A stretch of DNA of 64,000 bases from JAJPKR01 sp050746125 (GTDB lineage: Bacteria; Acidobacteriota; Terriglobia; Terriglobales; SCQP01). The position numbers and the translations under genes are program-made. The notes beneath the pieces are model-generated. The model was not told the origin of the DNA. It saw only the letters and a list, made by a program, of their open reading frames with translations, and ran no database searches. The stretch is from NCBI GenBank assembly GCA_050746125.1, contig JBOGKX010000040.1, positions 60,715 through 124,714 on the forward strand, read 5' to 3'. Positions 6,533 through 15,558 of this stretch are shown here, piece after piece. Position 1 is the first letter of the stretch. Every line of letters begins with the position of its first letter.

Positions 6533-8758
6533 ATGAACTTTCCCCCCGAGTTCTCTCCGCCCGCTTGGACCGACGCCCTGGCGCGGGCGCGGCAATGGTC
6601 GCGACGCCATGGCTGGCGTCTGGGGTTGGCGCTAGGCGGAACCGTGCTGGCGGCGGTGGCGTGGACCCTTGTTGCGCCTCCCGTTTACCGCTCCCAGGCG
6701 CTGCTCCGCGTCGGCGACTGGCTTCCGCCAGTCGAGGCCCAGCCGCCTCCACAACGCGATGACGAGCCAGCCGCCGTCGCCGAGCAACTCTTGCGCAGTC
6801 CACAACTGGCGCAGCCCGTCGTCCGCCAATTGGATTTGGCGCGTGATCCCGACTTCGTCGTATCGGCGCGGCCGGCGCCCGCATCGCGCGGCGCGACCAG
6901 CGATGATCCCTTGACCGAGCGGCTGCTGCGGCGCATCCGCGTCAGCCGCAGTCCGGGCGGCAATCTCATCGTGGTCAGCGCCGAGGATCATCATCCCGCC
7001 GTGGCCGCCGCCCTCGTCAATGCCCTCGTCGCCGAGTTGCGGCGGCAAATGGCGGCCGCGCAACAACGCGATGTCGCCAGTGGCGAGGCTTTCTTGGACG
7101 GCCGCATCGCGCAAGCGCACGGCGCCTGGCGCGCCGCTCAAGACGCCCTCTTGCGCTTTCGTCTCGCCCATCCCGCCGGTGCCGCTGGTCCCGAGCTGAG
7201 CGCCGCCATGGCGCGGCTCCAGGCCTTGGCCGAGGCCACGACCCGCGCCGAAATCGATCTCTGGCGGCAACAGGGCGATGAAGCTGCCGGGCAACCGCCA
7301 GGCCGGGCCGCGGCTATGCGGGCCGCCGGCGTCCAGTTGAGCGCCGATGAGCAGCGGCCCTGGGACCAGCTACGCCTCCGCCGCGCCGACTTGGCTGCCG
7401 ATGTCAGCCGCCTCGCCTCTCAATACGGGCCCGCCGCGCTGCCCTTGGTGCAGGCGCGCCGCGCCCTGGCCAGCGTGGATGACAGTTTGGCGCGCTATGG
7501 CCGCCTTACCCTCGCTGGACACGGTGTCTCCGCGCGCGCCGATCGCTGGCAGCTGCGCCGCTTGCATGCGGCCATCGCTCAAGAGCAAGCCCGGCTTTCC
7601 GCCAACCAGCGCGACTCCGCCCAGGACAATCTGCTCGCTGCTGCCGCCGACGGCCAAAAGACTCTCTATGAAAATCTCTGGCAGCAGCGACAGAAGATGG
7701 CCGTGACCGCCGGTCTCCTGCGTAATCCCGTGCAGGTGCTGGCGCCCGCCCGCATTAGCCTCCGTCCCTTTCGCCCGCGCTGGTCCGTGAATCTGGGCTT
7801 GGGGCTGCTCGTCGGCCTGCTCTTGGGCGGGGCGCTGGTCGCCGCCGCCGATCTGCGTTCCGCGGATCGCGTCGGGCCCGCCACGCTCGCCGCCTTGCGC
7901 CTGCCCTTGCTCGCCACCCTGCCGGCGGTGGCCGAGCCGCGCCACGGCGCGCCTCGCAAGCCCCCGCTCTTGCGCGTGCGCCTCGTCTTGCCCAGGCGCC
8001 GTTCGCCTTGCGCCACGCCGCCCGCCGAGTGCGCCCGGCCGCTGGGGTCGGCGCCATGGGAGATGCTGCCCGTCGCCCTGCGCCGCGCCCTCGACGGCCT
8101 CGTCGTCTCCCTCTTGCTCGGCGCCGGCGAAAATACCGCCGCCGTCCTCCTCGCCAGCCCCGGTCCGGGCGAGGGCAAGACCACCGTGGCGCTATGGTTG
8201 GCGCGCGCCTTGGTCGAAGCCGGCTCACGCGTCTTGCTCGTCGATTGCCACGGCGCCTCGCCGGCGTTGAGCCTGGCCCTCGCGCGCCATCCCGGCCCCG
8301 GCCTGGCCGAATATTTGGCCGGCGAGTGCGGCACGGACTCTTTGCTGGCCGCCGCTGCGCGCGCCGATGGCGCTCCCGCTCTCGTTCCCGCTGGCCGCTC
8401 TGATGGCCTGTTCGCCGCCGCCCTCGCCGGCCCCTCCCTGCGCCGCCTCATCGTCGAGGCGCGCCGCCGCTTCGATTGGATCTTGCTCGACGCTGGCTCC
8501 CTGCTTTCATCGCCGGCGGCCTGTTTGCTCGCTGCCCAAGCCGATGCTACGCTCTTGATCGCCGCCGCCGGCAGGTCCCACGCCGCTCAGCTCGCGCAGG
8601 CTGAACTAGCGTTGCGCCAGGCTGGTGCCTCGGTGCTCGGCGCCGTCTTGAACTCCGCCGCCGCTCCGTCCGCCTGGTCCCTGCCTGCGTTTCCCCCGGC
8701 TCCTTCCGCGTTGCCGGCCTCCGCCGCGCCCCGGCGCGCCCGCGCCGCCGCCGTCTAA
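6533..8758 (+). CDS. Chain-length determinant/BY-kinase-like protein
   Basis: A 741-residue polysaccharide co-polymerase fused to a cytoplasmic P-loop domain. An N-terminal membrane segment (about 30-48) is followed by a long periplasmic coiled region, a second membrane segment near 420-440 (LGLGLLVGLLLGGALVAAAD), and an ATPase domain with Walker A PGPGEGKTT near 545 and FDWILLD as Walker B near 650. Two things are odd for a tyrosine autokinase: the Walker A-prime stretch reads VLLVDCHGAS, missing the usual second aspartate, and the C-terminal tail is alanine/proline-rich with no tyrosine cluster. It may regulate export without autophosphorylation. It forms an operon with the export protein. 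Confidence 0.85.
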   Translation: MNFPPEFSPPAWTDALARARQWSRRHGWRLGLALGGTVLAAVAWTLVAPPVYRSQALLRVGDWLPPVEAQPPPQRDDEPAAVAEQLLRSPQLAQPVVRQLDLARDPDFVVSARPAPASRGATSDDPLTERLLRRIRVSRSPGGNLIVVSAEDHHPAVAAALVNALVAELRRQMAAAQQRDVASGEAFLDGRIAQAHGAWRAAQDALLRFRLAHPAGAAGPELSAAMARLQALAEATTRAEIDLWRQQGDEAAGQPPGRAAAMRAAGVQLSADEQRPWDQLRLRRADLAADVSRLASQYGPAALPLVQARRALASVDDSLARYGRLTLAGHGVSARADRWQLRRLHAAIAQEQARLSANQRDSAQDNLLAAAADGQKTLYENLWQQRQKMAVTAGLLRNPVQVLAPARISLRPFRPRWSVNLGLGLLVGLLLGGALVAAADLRSADRVGPATLAALRLPLLATLPAVAEPRHGAPRKPPLLRVRLVLPRRRSPCATPPAECARPLGSAPWEMLPVALRRALDGLVVSLLLGAGENTAAVLLASPGPGEGKTTVALWLARALVEAGSRVLLVDCHGASPALSLALARHPGPGLAEYLAGECGTDSLLAAAARADGAPALVPAGRSDGLFAAALAGPSLRRLIVEARRRFDWILLDAGSLLSSPAACLLAAQADATLLIAAAGRSHAAQLAQAELALRQAGASVLGAVLNSAAAPSAWSLPAFPPAPSALPASAAPRRARAAAV

Positions 8759-8827
8759 CGCGCCCCAACACTGCCCGCCCCTGATCCCTTACCCGTGTTA
8801 CCATCGCCCGCCGAGGAGCCCCTTCTC

Positions 8828-10210
8828 ATGCGCGTTCGACTGTCGTGGGCGGCATTGCTGCTGGCCTGCCTGCCGTTAGCTTTGTCGGCGCAACTGCCGC
8901 CGGCCCAACAGATCGCTATCGCGACGATCGCCGATCGCGTGCTCGCCGAGACCGGCGCGCCCAGCGTCTCGCTGGCGGTGCTCAAGGACGGCCGCATCTC
9001 CGCTTTCGCCTTCGGCCGTGCCCGCCTTGCGCCGCCGCGCGCCGCCGCTCCCGCGATGCGCTACAAGATCGGCTCGGTCAGCAAGCAGTTCATGGCTGCA
9101 TCGTTGGTGCTGCTGGCCGGCGAGCGCCGCCTCTCTCTCGCCGATCCGGTTGGCAAATACCTGCCCGGCCTAACCCGCGCCGGCGATGTCACCATCCGCG
9201 AGTTGCTGACCCATACCTCCGGCTACCAGGACTACTACCCGCTCGATTACGTCGCGCCTTTCATGCTGCGGCCGATCACCGCCCAAGGCATCCTCGATCG
9301 TTGGGCCAAGAAGCCGCTCGACTTCACTCCCGGCACGCGCTGGCAATACAGCAACACCAACTACGTCATCGCCGGGAAAATTCTCGAAAAGGTCACCGGC
9401 GCGCCCTTTTACGACTTCCTCCGCCGGCGCATCTTTCAGCCGCTCGGCATGACCAGCGTCGTCAACTTGGATGACGAGCCGCTCGGCGCCGGCAACCCCG
9501 TCGGTTACACGCGCTTTGGCCTGGGCCCGTGGCGGCGGGCGCCGGAAGAAGGCCGCGGTTGGCTCTTCGCCGCCGGCGAGCTGGCCATGAACGCCGCCGA
9601 CCTCGCCCGCTGGGATCGAGGGCTGATCGAAGGCCAGATCCTCTCGCCGGCGGAGCTGCGCCAGTTCATCACCCCCGCCACGCTCGCCAATGGCGCCCCA
9701 ACCGGCTACGCCTTGGGCGTTGATGTCGCCAACGACGGCGGGTTTCCCCTCCTCTCGCACGCCGGTGCCGTCTCGGGCTTCGTCAGCTATAACGCCGTCT
9801 GGCTCGACCAAGGTCTGGCCGTTGCCGCCTTCACCAACGCCGACAGCTCGCCGGCGCCGGGGCTTGTCGCGCGCCGCGTGGGCGAGATGCTGCTTCGCCA
9901 GCAAGATCCCGCCGCCGCGCTGCAACTGCGCCTGGTCGAGCGCGTCTTTGCCGCCTTGCAGCAGGGCCGCCTCGATCGTTCGCTCTTCTCCGCCGACGCC
10001 AACGCCTTCTTTGCCCCCCAAGTCCTCGCCGATGCGCGCGCTAGCCTCGCCCAGCTCGGCCAGTGGCGCAGCTTCATCCCAACCGGCGTCCAACTGCGAG
10101 GCGGCATGACCTATCGCCATTACCGCATCGACTTCGCCTCCGGCCGCTCGCTGCGCCTCTCGACCTTCACCCTCGCCGACGGCCGGCTCGAGCAGTACTT
10201 GATTCAATAG
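8828..10210 (+). CDS. Secreted serine hydrolase, class C beta-lactamase fold
   Basis: A 460-residue protein of the beta-lactamase/PBP4*-like hydrolase family. Start at ATG 8828 with GAGGAG at a 9-base spacing gives a clean signal peptide (about 1-20, ending LALSAQ). The catalytic motifs are all present: S-x-x-K as SVSK (near 82-85), Y-x-N as YSN (near 172-174), and a late HAGAVSGF (near 311) equivalent to the K/H-T-G box. After the catalytic domain comes a C-terminal extension of about 110 residues ending in LEQYLIQ. Such enzymes act on D-amino-acid peptides, esters or peptidoglycan fragments; the true substrate is unknown and resistance function should not be assumed. Confidence 0.88.
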   Translation: MRVRLSWAALLLACLPLALSAQLPPAQQIAIATIADRVLAETGAPSVSLAVLKDGRISAFAFGRARLAPPRAAAPAMRYKIGSVSKQFMAASLVLLAGERRLSLADPVGKYLPGLTRAGDVTIRELLTHTSGYQDYYPLDYVAPFMLRPITAQGILDRWAKKPLDFTPGTRWQYSNTNYVIAGKILEKVTGAPFYDFLRRRIFQPLGMTSVVNLDDEPLGAGNPVGYTRFGLGPWRRAPEEGRGWLFAAGELAMNAADLARWDRGLIEGQILSPAELRQFITPATLANGAPTGYALGVDVANDGGFPLLSHAGAVSGFVSYNAVWLDQGLAVAAFTNADSSPAPGLVARRVGEMLLRQQDPAAALQLRLVERVFAALQQGRLDRSLFSADANAFFAPQVLADARASLAQLGQWRSFIPTGVQLRGGMTYRHYRIDFASGRSLRLSTFTLADGRLEQYLIQ

Positions 10211-10528
10211 CCAACGTCTCAGTCGAAAGTGGCATCTGATCCCTTATGGGCCCAGTGTCTCGCCGCGCAACTCGCCGGCTCGTTGTAGTGCCAACCGTCG
10301 AGTCAGTCCATGTCGCGGCCCGTCCTCACCCCGACGTCTTTGTGTCTCATGCCGTCTCGCGCGCTAAGTCCATGCCCGCCAATGGCCGCTCCCCCCGAAC
10401 GGGCGGGCGAAACCGCCCGCCAACCGGCGCAAATGAGACAAACTTTTCGCTTTTGCGCCAGGTCGTCGGGGTCGCATCGCGTAGTGCCTGGGCTCCCGGC
10501 AACGCCGCCCTAGAGCATCCAAAAGACC
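10211..10528. other. Gene-free gap between the serine hydrolase and the DUF72 gene
   Basis: A 318-base gap with no supportable protein gene. The only structure I can see is a set of inverted repeats in its middle third, listed separately. A long open frame running through it from 10246 is read by chance from high GC content and has no family resemblance before 11314. Confidence 0.5.
10343..10459. repeat. Cluster of inverted repeats in the gap
   Basis: Three complementary pairs lie within 117 bases: TGTCTCAT at 10343-10350 with ATGAGACA at 10433-10440; CGGGCGG at 10400-10406 with CCGCCCG at 10413-10419 (six-base loop GCGAAA); and GGCGCAAA at 10426-10433 with TTTGCGCC at 10452-10459. The first and third share bases and are mutually exclusive, as in a switchable RNA. 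No downstream T tract is present. Confidence 0.4.
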
Positions 10529-11317
10529 GTGGCGCCGATCCTGATTGGCACGTCCGGCTTCTCTTACCCTCATTGGCGGCATGGCGTCTTCTATCCCGAG
10601 CATTGGCCCGCGAGCCGCGAGCTCGAGTTCTACGCCGGCGCCTTCGCCACCGTCGAGCTGAACAACCCCTTTTATCGCTTGCCCTCGACGGCGGCTTTCG
10701 CCCGCTGGCGGCAAGTCACGCCGCCCAACTTTTGCTTCTCCGTCAAGGCCAGCCGCTACATCACCCACGTCAAGCGACTGCATGCCGCCGCGCCGGCGTT
10801 GCGGCTCTTTCTGGCTCGCGCCGGCCGCCTCGGGCCCAAGCTCGGTCCGGTCTTGTTTCAGTTCCCCGCCGCCTGGCGCCTGAACCTCGAGCGGCTGGAG
10901 GAGTTCCTGCCGCGCTTGCCGCGGCAGCGGCAATACGCCTTCGAGTTTCGCCACCCCAGTTGGTTCGTGCCCGCGGTCGCCGATCGGCTGCGGAACTATG
11001 GCGCGGCCTGGTGCCATGCCGTTCACCCCGACTTGCCGCCACCGCTCGAAGTCGTCACCGCCCCGTTTACTTACATCCGCTTTCATGCCGGCCGGGGCGA
11101 GGGCGGAAATTTCACCGCCGCCGAGTTGCGCCCCTGGGCGCGCCGCATCGCCGGCTATGCCCGCGCCGGCGTTGCCGTCTATGCGTACTTCAACAACGAT
11201 TGGCGCGGCTTTGCCCTCGCCGACGCGCGCCAATTGCTCGCCTTCGCCCCGCCCACCTCATCGTTGCGCCGCTCCGCCGGCGCAGTACCATCGAGAATAA
11301 GGAGGCATTTACCATGA
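10529..11317 (+). CDS. DUF72 (YecE-like) TIM-barrel protein
   Basis: A 262-residue protein of the DUF72 family, a TIM-barrel fold with unproven function. Family hallmarks are visible: ILIGTSGFSYPHW at the N-terminus (residues 4-16), FATVELNNPFYRLPS near 38-52, FSVKASRYITH near 69-79, FEFRHPSWF near 137-145, and the C-terminal YAYFNNDWRGFALADA near 213-228. It starts at GTG 10529. Its stop overlaps the start of the SDR gene as ATGA, so the two are translationally coupled. No signal peptide. Confidence 0.88.
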   Translation: MAPILIGTSGFSYPHWRHGVFYPEHWPASRELEFYAGAFATVELNNPFYRLPSTAAFARWRQVTPPNFCFSVKASRYITHVKRLHAAAPALRLFLARAGRLGPKLGPVLFQFPAAWRLNLERLEEFLPRLPRQRQYAFEFRHPSWFVPAVADRLRNYGAAWCHAVHPDLPPPLEVVTAPFTYIRFHAGRGEGGNFTAAELRPWARRIAGYARAGVAVYAYFNNDWRGFALADARQLLAFAPPTSSLRRSAGAVPSRIRRHLP

Positions 11318-12360
11318 ATCTGCGACAAGCGGGGGCGATCACCATCGGAACCATGGGAGCAACGGGCATCGCGGCGGCGGCGGGCGTCGTGGTCGCTTAC
11401 CGGAGTTGGCGCCGGCGCGCGGGCGGATACTCGCTGCGTGAACGCACCGTGCTCGTCACCGGCGGCACGCGCGGCTTGGGCTTCGCCCTGGCTCGCGAGT
11501 TCCTGGCCCAAGGCGCGCGCCTTGCTCTATGCTCCCGCAGCCAAGCCGAGTGTGATTCGGCGCGGGCCAAACTCTCCGGCCTGGGCGAGGTCTTCACTTA
11601 CGTCTGCGACTTGCGCCAGCCCGCCGAAATCGACGCGCTGGCCACCGCCATACGCCAGCGCTTCGGCTTTCTCGACGTGCTTGTCAATAACGCCGGCGTG
11701 ATGCAAGTCGGCCCCTGGGAGCAAATGACCGAGTCCGAATACGCCGAGGCGCTCGATGTCCACCTCTGGGCGCCGCTCCGCCTGTCGCGGCATTTCTTTC
11801 CCTCCATGCAGGGCCGGGGCCAAGGCCGCATCGTCAATATCAGCTCGATCGGCGGCCTGGTGCCGGTGCCTCACATGCTGCCCTACACGCTCAGCAAGTT
11901 CGCCCTCAGCGGCTTCAGCGAGGGGCTGCGCGCCGAGGCCTATCGCCATGGCGTGCGCGTCACCCTGATCTGTCCCTGGCTCACGCGCACCGGCTCGCAA
12001 GAAAACGCCAATTTTCGCGGCGATTACCGGCGGGAGTTCGCCTGGTTCGCCGCCAGCGGCTCTTCGCCGCTCGTCGCCCAGAGCCCTGAGCACGCCGCCC
12101 GCCAGATCGTTGCCGCCTGCCGGCGCGGGCAGGCGCGGCTGGTGCTGGGCCTGCCGGGCAAAGTGGCGGCGCTGCTGCATGGCGTCGCTCCCGGGCTCGC
12201 CACCGACCTCATGGCCCAAGTCAATCGCTTGCTTCCCGCTGCCCGCCCGCAACCCGAACCGGCACGTTCGGGCGGCGAGAGCTATGGACGCGTTGCCGCC
12301 AAGCTGCTCCGCCCCCGCATCCGCCGCGATCAGGCGCGCTACAACCAGCCGGCGGCCTAG
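11314..12360 (+). CDS. Membrane-anchored short-chain dehydrogenase/reductase
   Basis: A 348-residue SDR oxidoreductase. The ATG at 11314 follows GGAGG and is coupled by ATGA overlap to the DUF72 gene. An N-terminal hydrophobic segment (about 6-27) probably anchors it, then the classical SDR domain follows: cofactor motif TGGTRGLG (near 46-53), NNAG (near 125-128), catalytic Ser in NISSIGG (near 171-177) and Y-x-x-x-K as YTLSK (near 187-191). The C-terminal third is an extra domain of about 100 residues. It probably reduces or oxidises a lipid-like or xenobiotic alcohol/ketone; the substrate is not predictable. Confidence 0.9.
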   Translation: MNLRQAGAITIGTMGATGIAAAAGVVVAYRSWRRRAGGYSLRERTVLVTGGTRGLGFALAREFLAQGARLALCSRSQAECDSARAKLSGLGEVFTYVCDLRQPAEIDALATAIRQRFGFLDVLVNNAGVMQVGPWEQMTESEYAEALDVHLWAPLRLSRHFFPSMQGRGQGRIVNISSIGGLVPVPHMLPYTLSKFALSGFSEGLRAEAYRHGVRVTLICPWLTRTGSQENANFRGDYRREFAWFAASGSSPLVAQSPEHAARQIVAACRRGQARLVLGLPGKVAALLHGVAPGLATDLMAQVNRLLPAARPQPEPARSGGESYGRVAAKLLRPRIRRDQARYNQPAA

Positions 12361-12365
12361 CCGCC
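12351..12365. terminator. Hairpin at the SDR/RND convergent junction
   Basis: GGCGGC at 12351-12356, loop CTA, GCCGCC at 12360-12365. It overlaps the SDR stop codon and lies between two converging genes 7 bases apart, so it could act in both directions. There is no T tract, hence low confidence. Confidence 0.35.
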
Positions 12366-12367
12366 CG

Positions 12368-15300
12368 CTACGCTTGCCGCGCGCCGAGCGCCGGTGCCGG
12401 CTCTTGCGGCGCGGGCGGCGGCGCGCCGGCGCTGAGGTAAAAGTGCACGGCGGGGGTCACGATCAGGCTCAGCACCATCGAGATCAAGATGCCGCCGATC
12501 ACCGCGATCGCCAGCGGTTGCAGCATCTGCGAGCCGGCGCCCCAGCCCAGCGCCAGCGGGAACATGCCCGCCACCGCCGCCATTGCCGTCATCACGATGG
12601 GGCGCAGTCGCCGCCGCCCCGCCTGCACGATGGCGGTGAACGCGTCCTCGCCCTGGCGCCGGTATTTCTGATCCGCGTCGAGCAGCAAGATGCCGTTCTT
12701 GGCGACGATGCCGACCACCATGATCAGCCCCATGAACGAGGCGATGTTGAAGCTCACGCGCGTGATAAACAGCGCGAACAGCACGCCCGAAGTCGAGAGC
12801 AATGCGCTGGCCAGAATCGCCAGCGGCGCCGACCAGTCGCCGAATTCGAACAGCAGCACCAGAAACACCAGCACGATGCCGGCGATCAGCACCGTCAGCA
12901 AATCGCGGAACGACTGCTGCTGGCGGGCGTACTGGCCGCCGTACTCGACGCGGATGCCCGGCGGCAGGTGCATGCCGGCCACCGCTTGCCGCACGCTCGC
13001 CATGCCGCTGCCGAGATCTTGGTTCTCGAGCCGTGCCGTCACCATGACGTAGGTCTGAAGATTCTGTTGCAAAATCTCCGTCTGCGGCGGCAGCTCCTCG
13101 ATCGTCGCCAGCGAGCCGAGCGTGGCGGTGTGGCCGCTGGCGCTGGTCAGCAGCGTGTTTTGCATGGCCTCGAGCGACGCCCGCTGGCTGGCGGGGAAGC
13201 GCACGCGAATCGTGTAGGCGCGGTTGTCGACGATGACCGGCGTCGCGGCCGGCATGCCTTGCAAGATGGCGGCGGCGTCGGTCGCGACTTCATCCGGGGT
13301 GAAGCCGGCGCGGGCGGCGCGCACCGGATCGACGTGGAACTCCACCGCCGGGCCGCTGATGGTGTTGTCCACGCCATTCTCGACGTCCACGATGTGATGG
13401 CCCGGAATGCTGGCGATGGCATCGGCCACCCGCGGCGCCCAGGTGTTCAACAGGGCCACGTCCGGCGAAAACAGCCGAATCTCGATCGGCTGGGCGGCGT
13501 TGGTCAGGTCGCCGATCATGTCTTGCAGCAGCTGGATGAATTCGACGTCCACGCCCGGCTCCTGCTGCGTGATCTCGCGCCGCGCCTGGGCGATGATGGC
13601 GTCGATGCCGCGCGAGCGATGCTGCTTGAGTTTGACCGAGATGTCGCCCGTGTTGGCCTCGGTTACGGTGGCGAATCCCAGTTGCAGGCCGGTGCGGCGT
13701 GTCGTGTTCTCGACTTCCGGAATCGAGTGCAGGATGCGAACGATGTGGTTGAGGACGCGGTTGGTCTCGGCGAGCGAGCTGCCGGCCGGCATGACGTAGT
13801 CGAGCGTAAAGGCGCCTTCATCCATTTTCGGCAGCAGATCGGAGCCCAGATTCTTGTAGCACAGGATCGAAACCGCGATCAGCAGGCCGCTGCCCAGCGC
13901 CAGCCACTTCGGCTTGCGCAGAGCGGGAATCAGCCAGCCCTCGTAATACTTCACCACCCGGCCGAAAACCCCCTGCGCCTCCAGCTCTTGCAGCATCAGC
14001 GTATCGCCGGCCTGCTCTTCTTCGCTGTCCGGCCGGTCGGCGCCGCGCTTGATGAACGACTGGCTGAGCGTCGGCGTCCAAGTCAGCGCCAGGGCCAGCG
14101 AGGTGAGCAGCGCCACCGACATGGTGATCGCCAGCGCGCGGAAGAACGAGCCGGTCACGCCGGTAATCGCGATCAGCGGCACGAACACCACGATCGGCGT
14201 CAGTGTCGAGCCGACCAAAGCGACGCCGATTTCGCGAATCGCCGACTGGATCGCCCGCCAGCGACCCTCGCCGGCGTCGCGATGCAACACGATGTTTTCG
14301 ACCACCACGATGGCATCGTCGATGACCAAGCCGACGGCCGCCGCCAATCCGCCCAAGGTCATCAAATTGAACGTCTGGCCGAGAACCTTCAGGAAGATGA
14401 ACGTGATCAGGATCGTGACCGGAATCACCAGCCCGGCCACGATCGAGGTGCCCCAGTCGCGCAGAAACAGCACCATTACGATCGAGGCCAGAATCAGCCC
14501 GATCAGGATCGCATCCCGCACGCTGCCGATCGACTGGCCGACCAGCAGCGATTGATCGTAAAACGGCTGGATTTCCACACCGGGCGGCAGCGTGCCCTGC
14601 AACTGGCGGATCTTGGCGTGGATCGCGCTGCCCACCGCCATGATGTTGCTGCCCGGCTGGCGGTTGATGTTGAGCAGCACCGCCGGCTGCCCGTTGGCGG
14701 TGACCACGGTATAGACCGGCTTCACCGACGGCGCCACCGTCGCCACGTCGCCGATGCGCACCGGCGCGCCCTCCGGCGTGGTCTTGATCGCGATGTTGGC
14801 GATCTCCTCGGGCGTGCGTACTTGCCCGCTCACCAGCCCCAAATAGAGCTGATGGTTCTGCTCCAGCAAGCCCGGGGATTGGATGGTGTTGGCGGTCGCG
14901 ACCGCATTGAGAATATCCGGCACGGTCACTTTTGCGGCGAGCAGCTTGGCCGGATCGGGCGCGATCTCGAACTCCGGGATTTCTCCGCCCTGCACGATCA
15001 CCGTCGCCACGCCATCGAGACGGTTCAGCTGCGGCGCGAGATCGTAGGTGGCCAGCTGCCAAAGCCGGGTTTGCGGTACCGTCCGCGAAGTCAGGCTGTA
15101 GCCGAACACCATGTAGGACGAAAACCGCAGGCGCGTGGCGGTTACCACCGCCGTGGGCGGCAGGGCGGCTTGCGCCCGCGCCAGCGCCGCGTTGACGCGC
15201 TGCAGGGTCTGGAACATATCCACGTTCCAGTTGAAAAACAGGTCCACCTCGTCCGAGCCGCGGCTGGTGACGGACTGCACCATGTGCAAGCCGGGCACGC

Positions 15301-15544
15301 TGCTGACTGCCTCTTCGATCGGCCGCGTAATCGTGACCAGCATTTGGTCGATCGGCATCACGCCGTTGTCCACGCCGATGACGATGTGGGGAAAGTTGGT
15401 GGCCGGAAAGACGGCGATGGGAATGGTGAACGCGACATAGCCGCCCACCAGCGCCAGCGCCACCACCAGGAAAATCACCGATCGCGTGTGGCGCGCCAAC
15501 CAGGAGCGCGGGGCGGGGGAAGCGGAATGGCTCGAATGCGGCAT
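12368..15544 (-). CDS. RND efflux pump inner-membrane transporter (AcrB family)
   Basis: A 1058-residue proton-driven RND transporter. The first membrane helix is near residues 18-40, followed by a porter domain, a six-helix group around 340-560, a second porter domain and a final helix group ending near 1040. The fourth-helix motif GLVIDDAIVVVEN, with the paired aspartates that relay protons in hydrophobe/amphiphile exporters, is intact near 405; a metal-type CusA pattern is not seen. It is the last gene of a three-gene minus-strand operon (outer-membrane factor, adaptor, pump) with a 14-base gap to the adaptor. The substrate range is unknown. No dedicated regulator is adjacent. Confidence 0.95.
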   Translation of the reverse strand: MPHSSHSASPAPRSWLARHTRSVIFLVVALALVGGYVAFTIPIAVFPATNFPHIVIGVDNGVMPIDQMLVTITRPIEEAVSSVPGLHMVQSVTSRGSDEVDLFFNWNVDMFQTLQRVNAALARAQAALPPTAVVTATRLRFSSYMVFGYSLTSRTVPQTRLWQLATYDLAPQLNRLDGVATVIVQGGEIPEFEIAPDPAKLLAAKVTVPDILNAVATANTIQSPGLLEQNHQLYLGLVSGQVRTPEEIANIAIKTTPEGAPVRIGDVATVAPSVKPVYTVVTANGQPAVLLNINRQPGSNIMAVGSAIHAKIRQLQGTLPPGVEIQPFYDQSLLVGQSIGSVRDAILIGLILASIVMVLFLRDWGTSIVAGLVIPVTILITFIFLKVLGQTFNLMTLGGLAAAVGLVIDDAIVVVENIVLHRDAGEGRWRAIQSAIREIGVALVGSTLTPIVVFVPLIAITGVTGSFFRALAITMSVALLTSLALALTWTPTLSQSFIKRGADRPDSEEEQAGDTLMLQELEAQGVFGRVVKYYEGWLIPALRKPKWLALGSGLLIAVSILCYKNLGSDLLPKMDEGAFTLDYVMPAGSSLAETNRVLNHIVRILHSIPEVENTTRRTGLQLGFATVTEANTGDISVKLKQHRSRGIDAIIAQARREITQQEPGVDVEFIQLLQDMIGDLTNAAQPIEIRLFSPDVALLNTWAPRVADAIASIPGHHIVDVENGVDNTISGPAVEFHVDPVRAARAGFTPDEVATDAAAILQGMPAATPVIVDNRAYTIRVRFPASQRASLEAMQNTLLTSASGHTATLGSLATIEELPPQTEILQQNLQTYVMVTARLENQDLGSGMASVRQAVAGMHLPPGIRVEYGGQYARQQQSFRDLLTVLIAGIVLVFLVLLFEFGDWSAPLAILASALLSTSGVLFALFITRVSFNIASFMGLIMVVGIVAKNGILLLDADQKYRRQGEDAFTAIVQAGRRRLRPIVMTAMAAVAGMFPLALGWGAGSQMLQPLAIAVIGGILISMVLSLIVTPAVHFYLSAGAPPPAPQEPAPALGARQA

Positions 15545-15558
15545 GCGGCCAGTCGAAG

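Noticed and set aside
10246..11313. N-terminal extension of the SDR reading frame
   Set aside because: The true start at 11314 has GGAGG and the extension overlaps the DUF72 gene with no conserved content.
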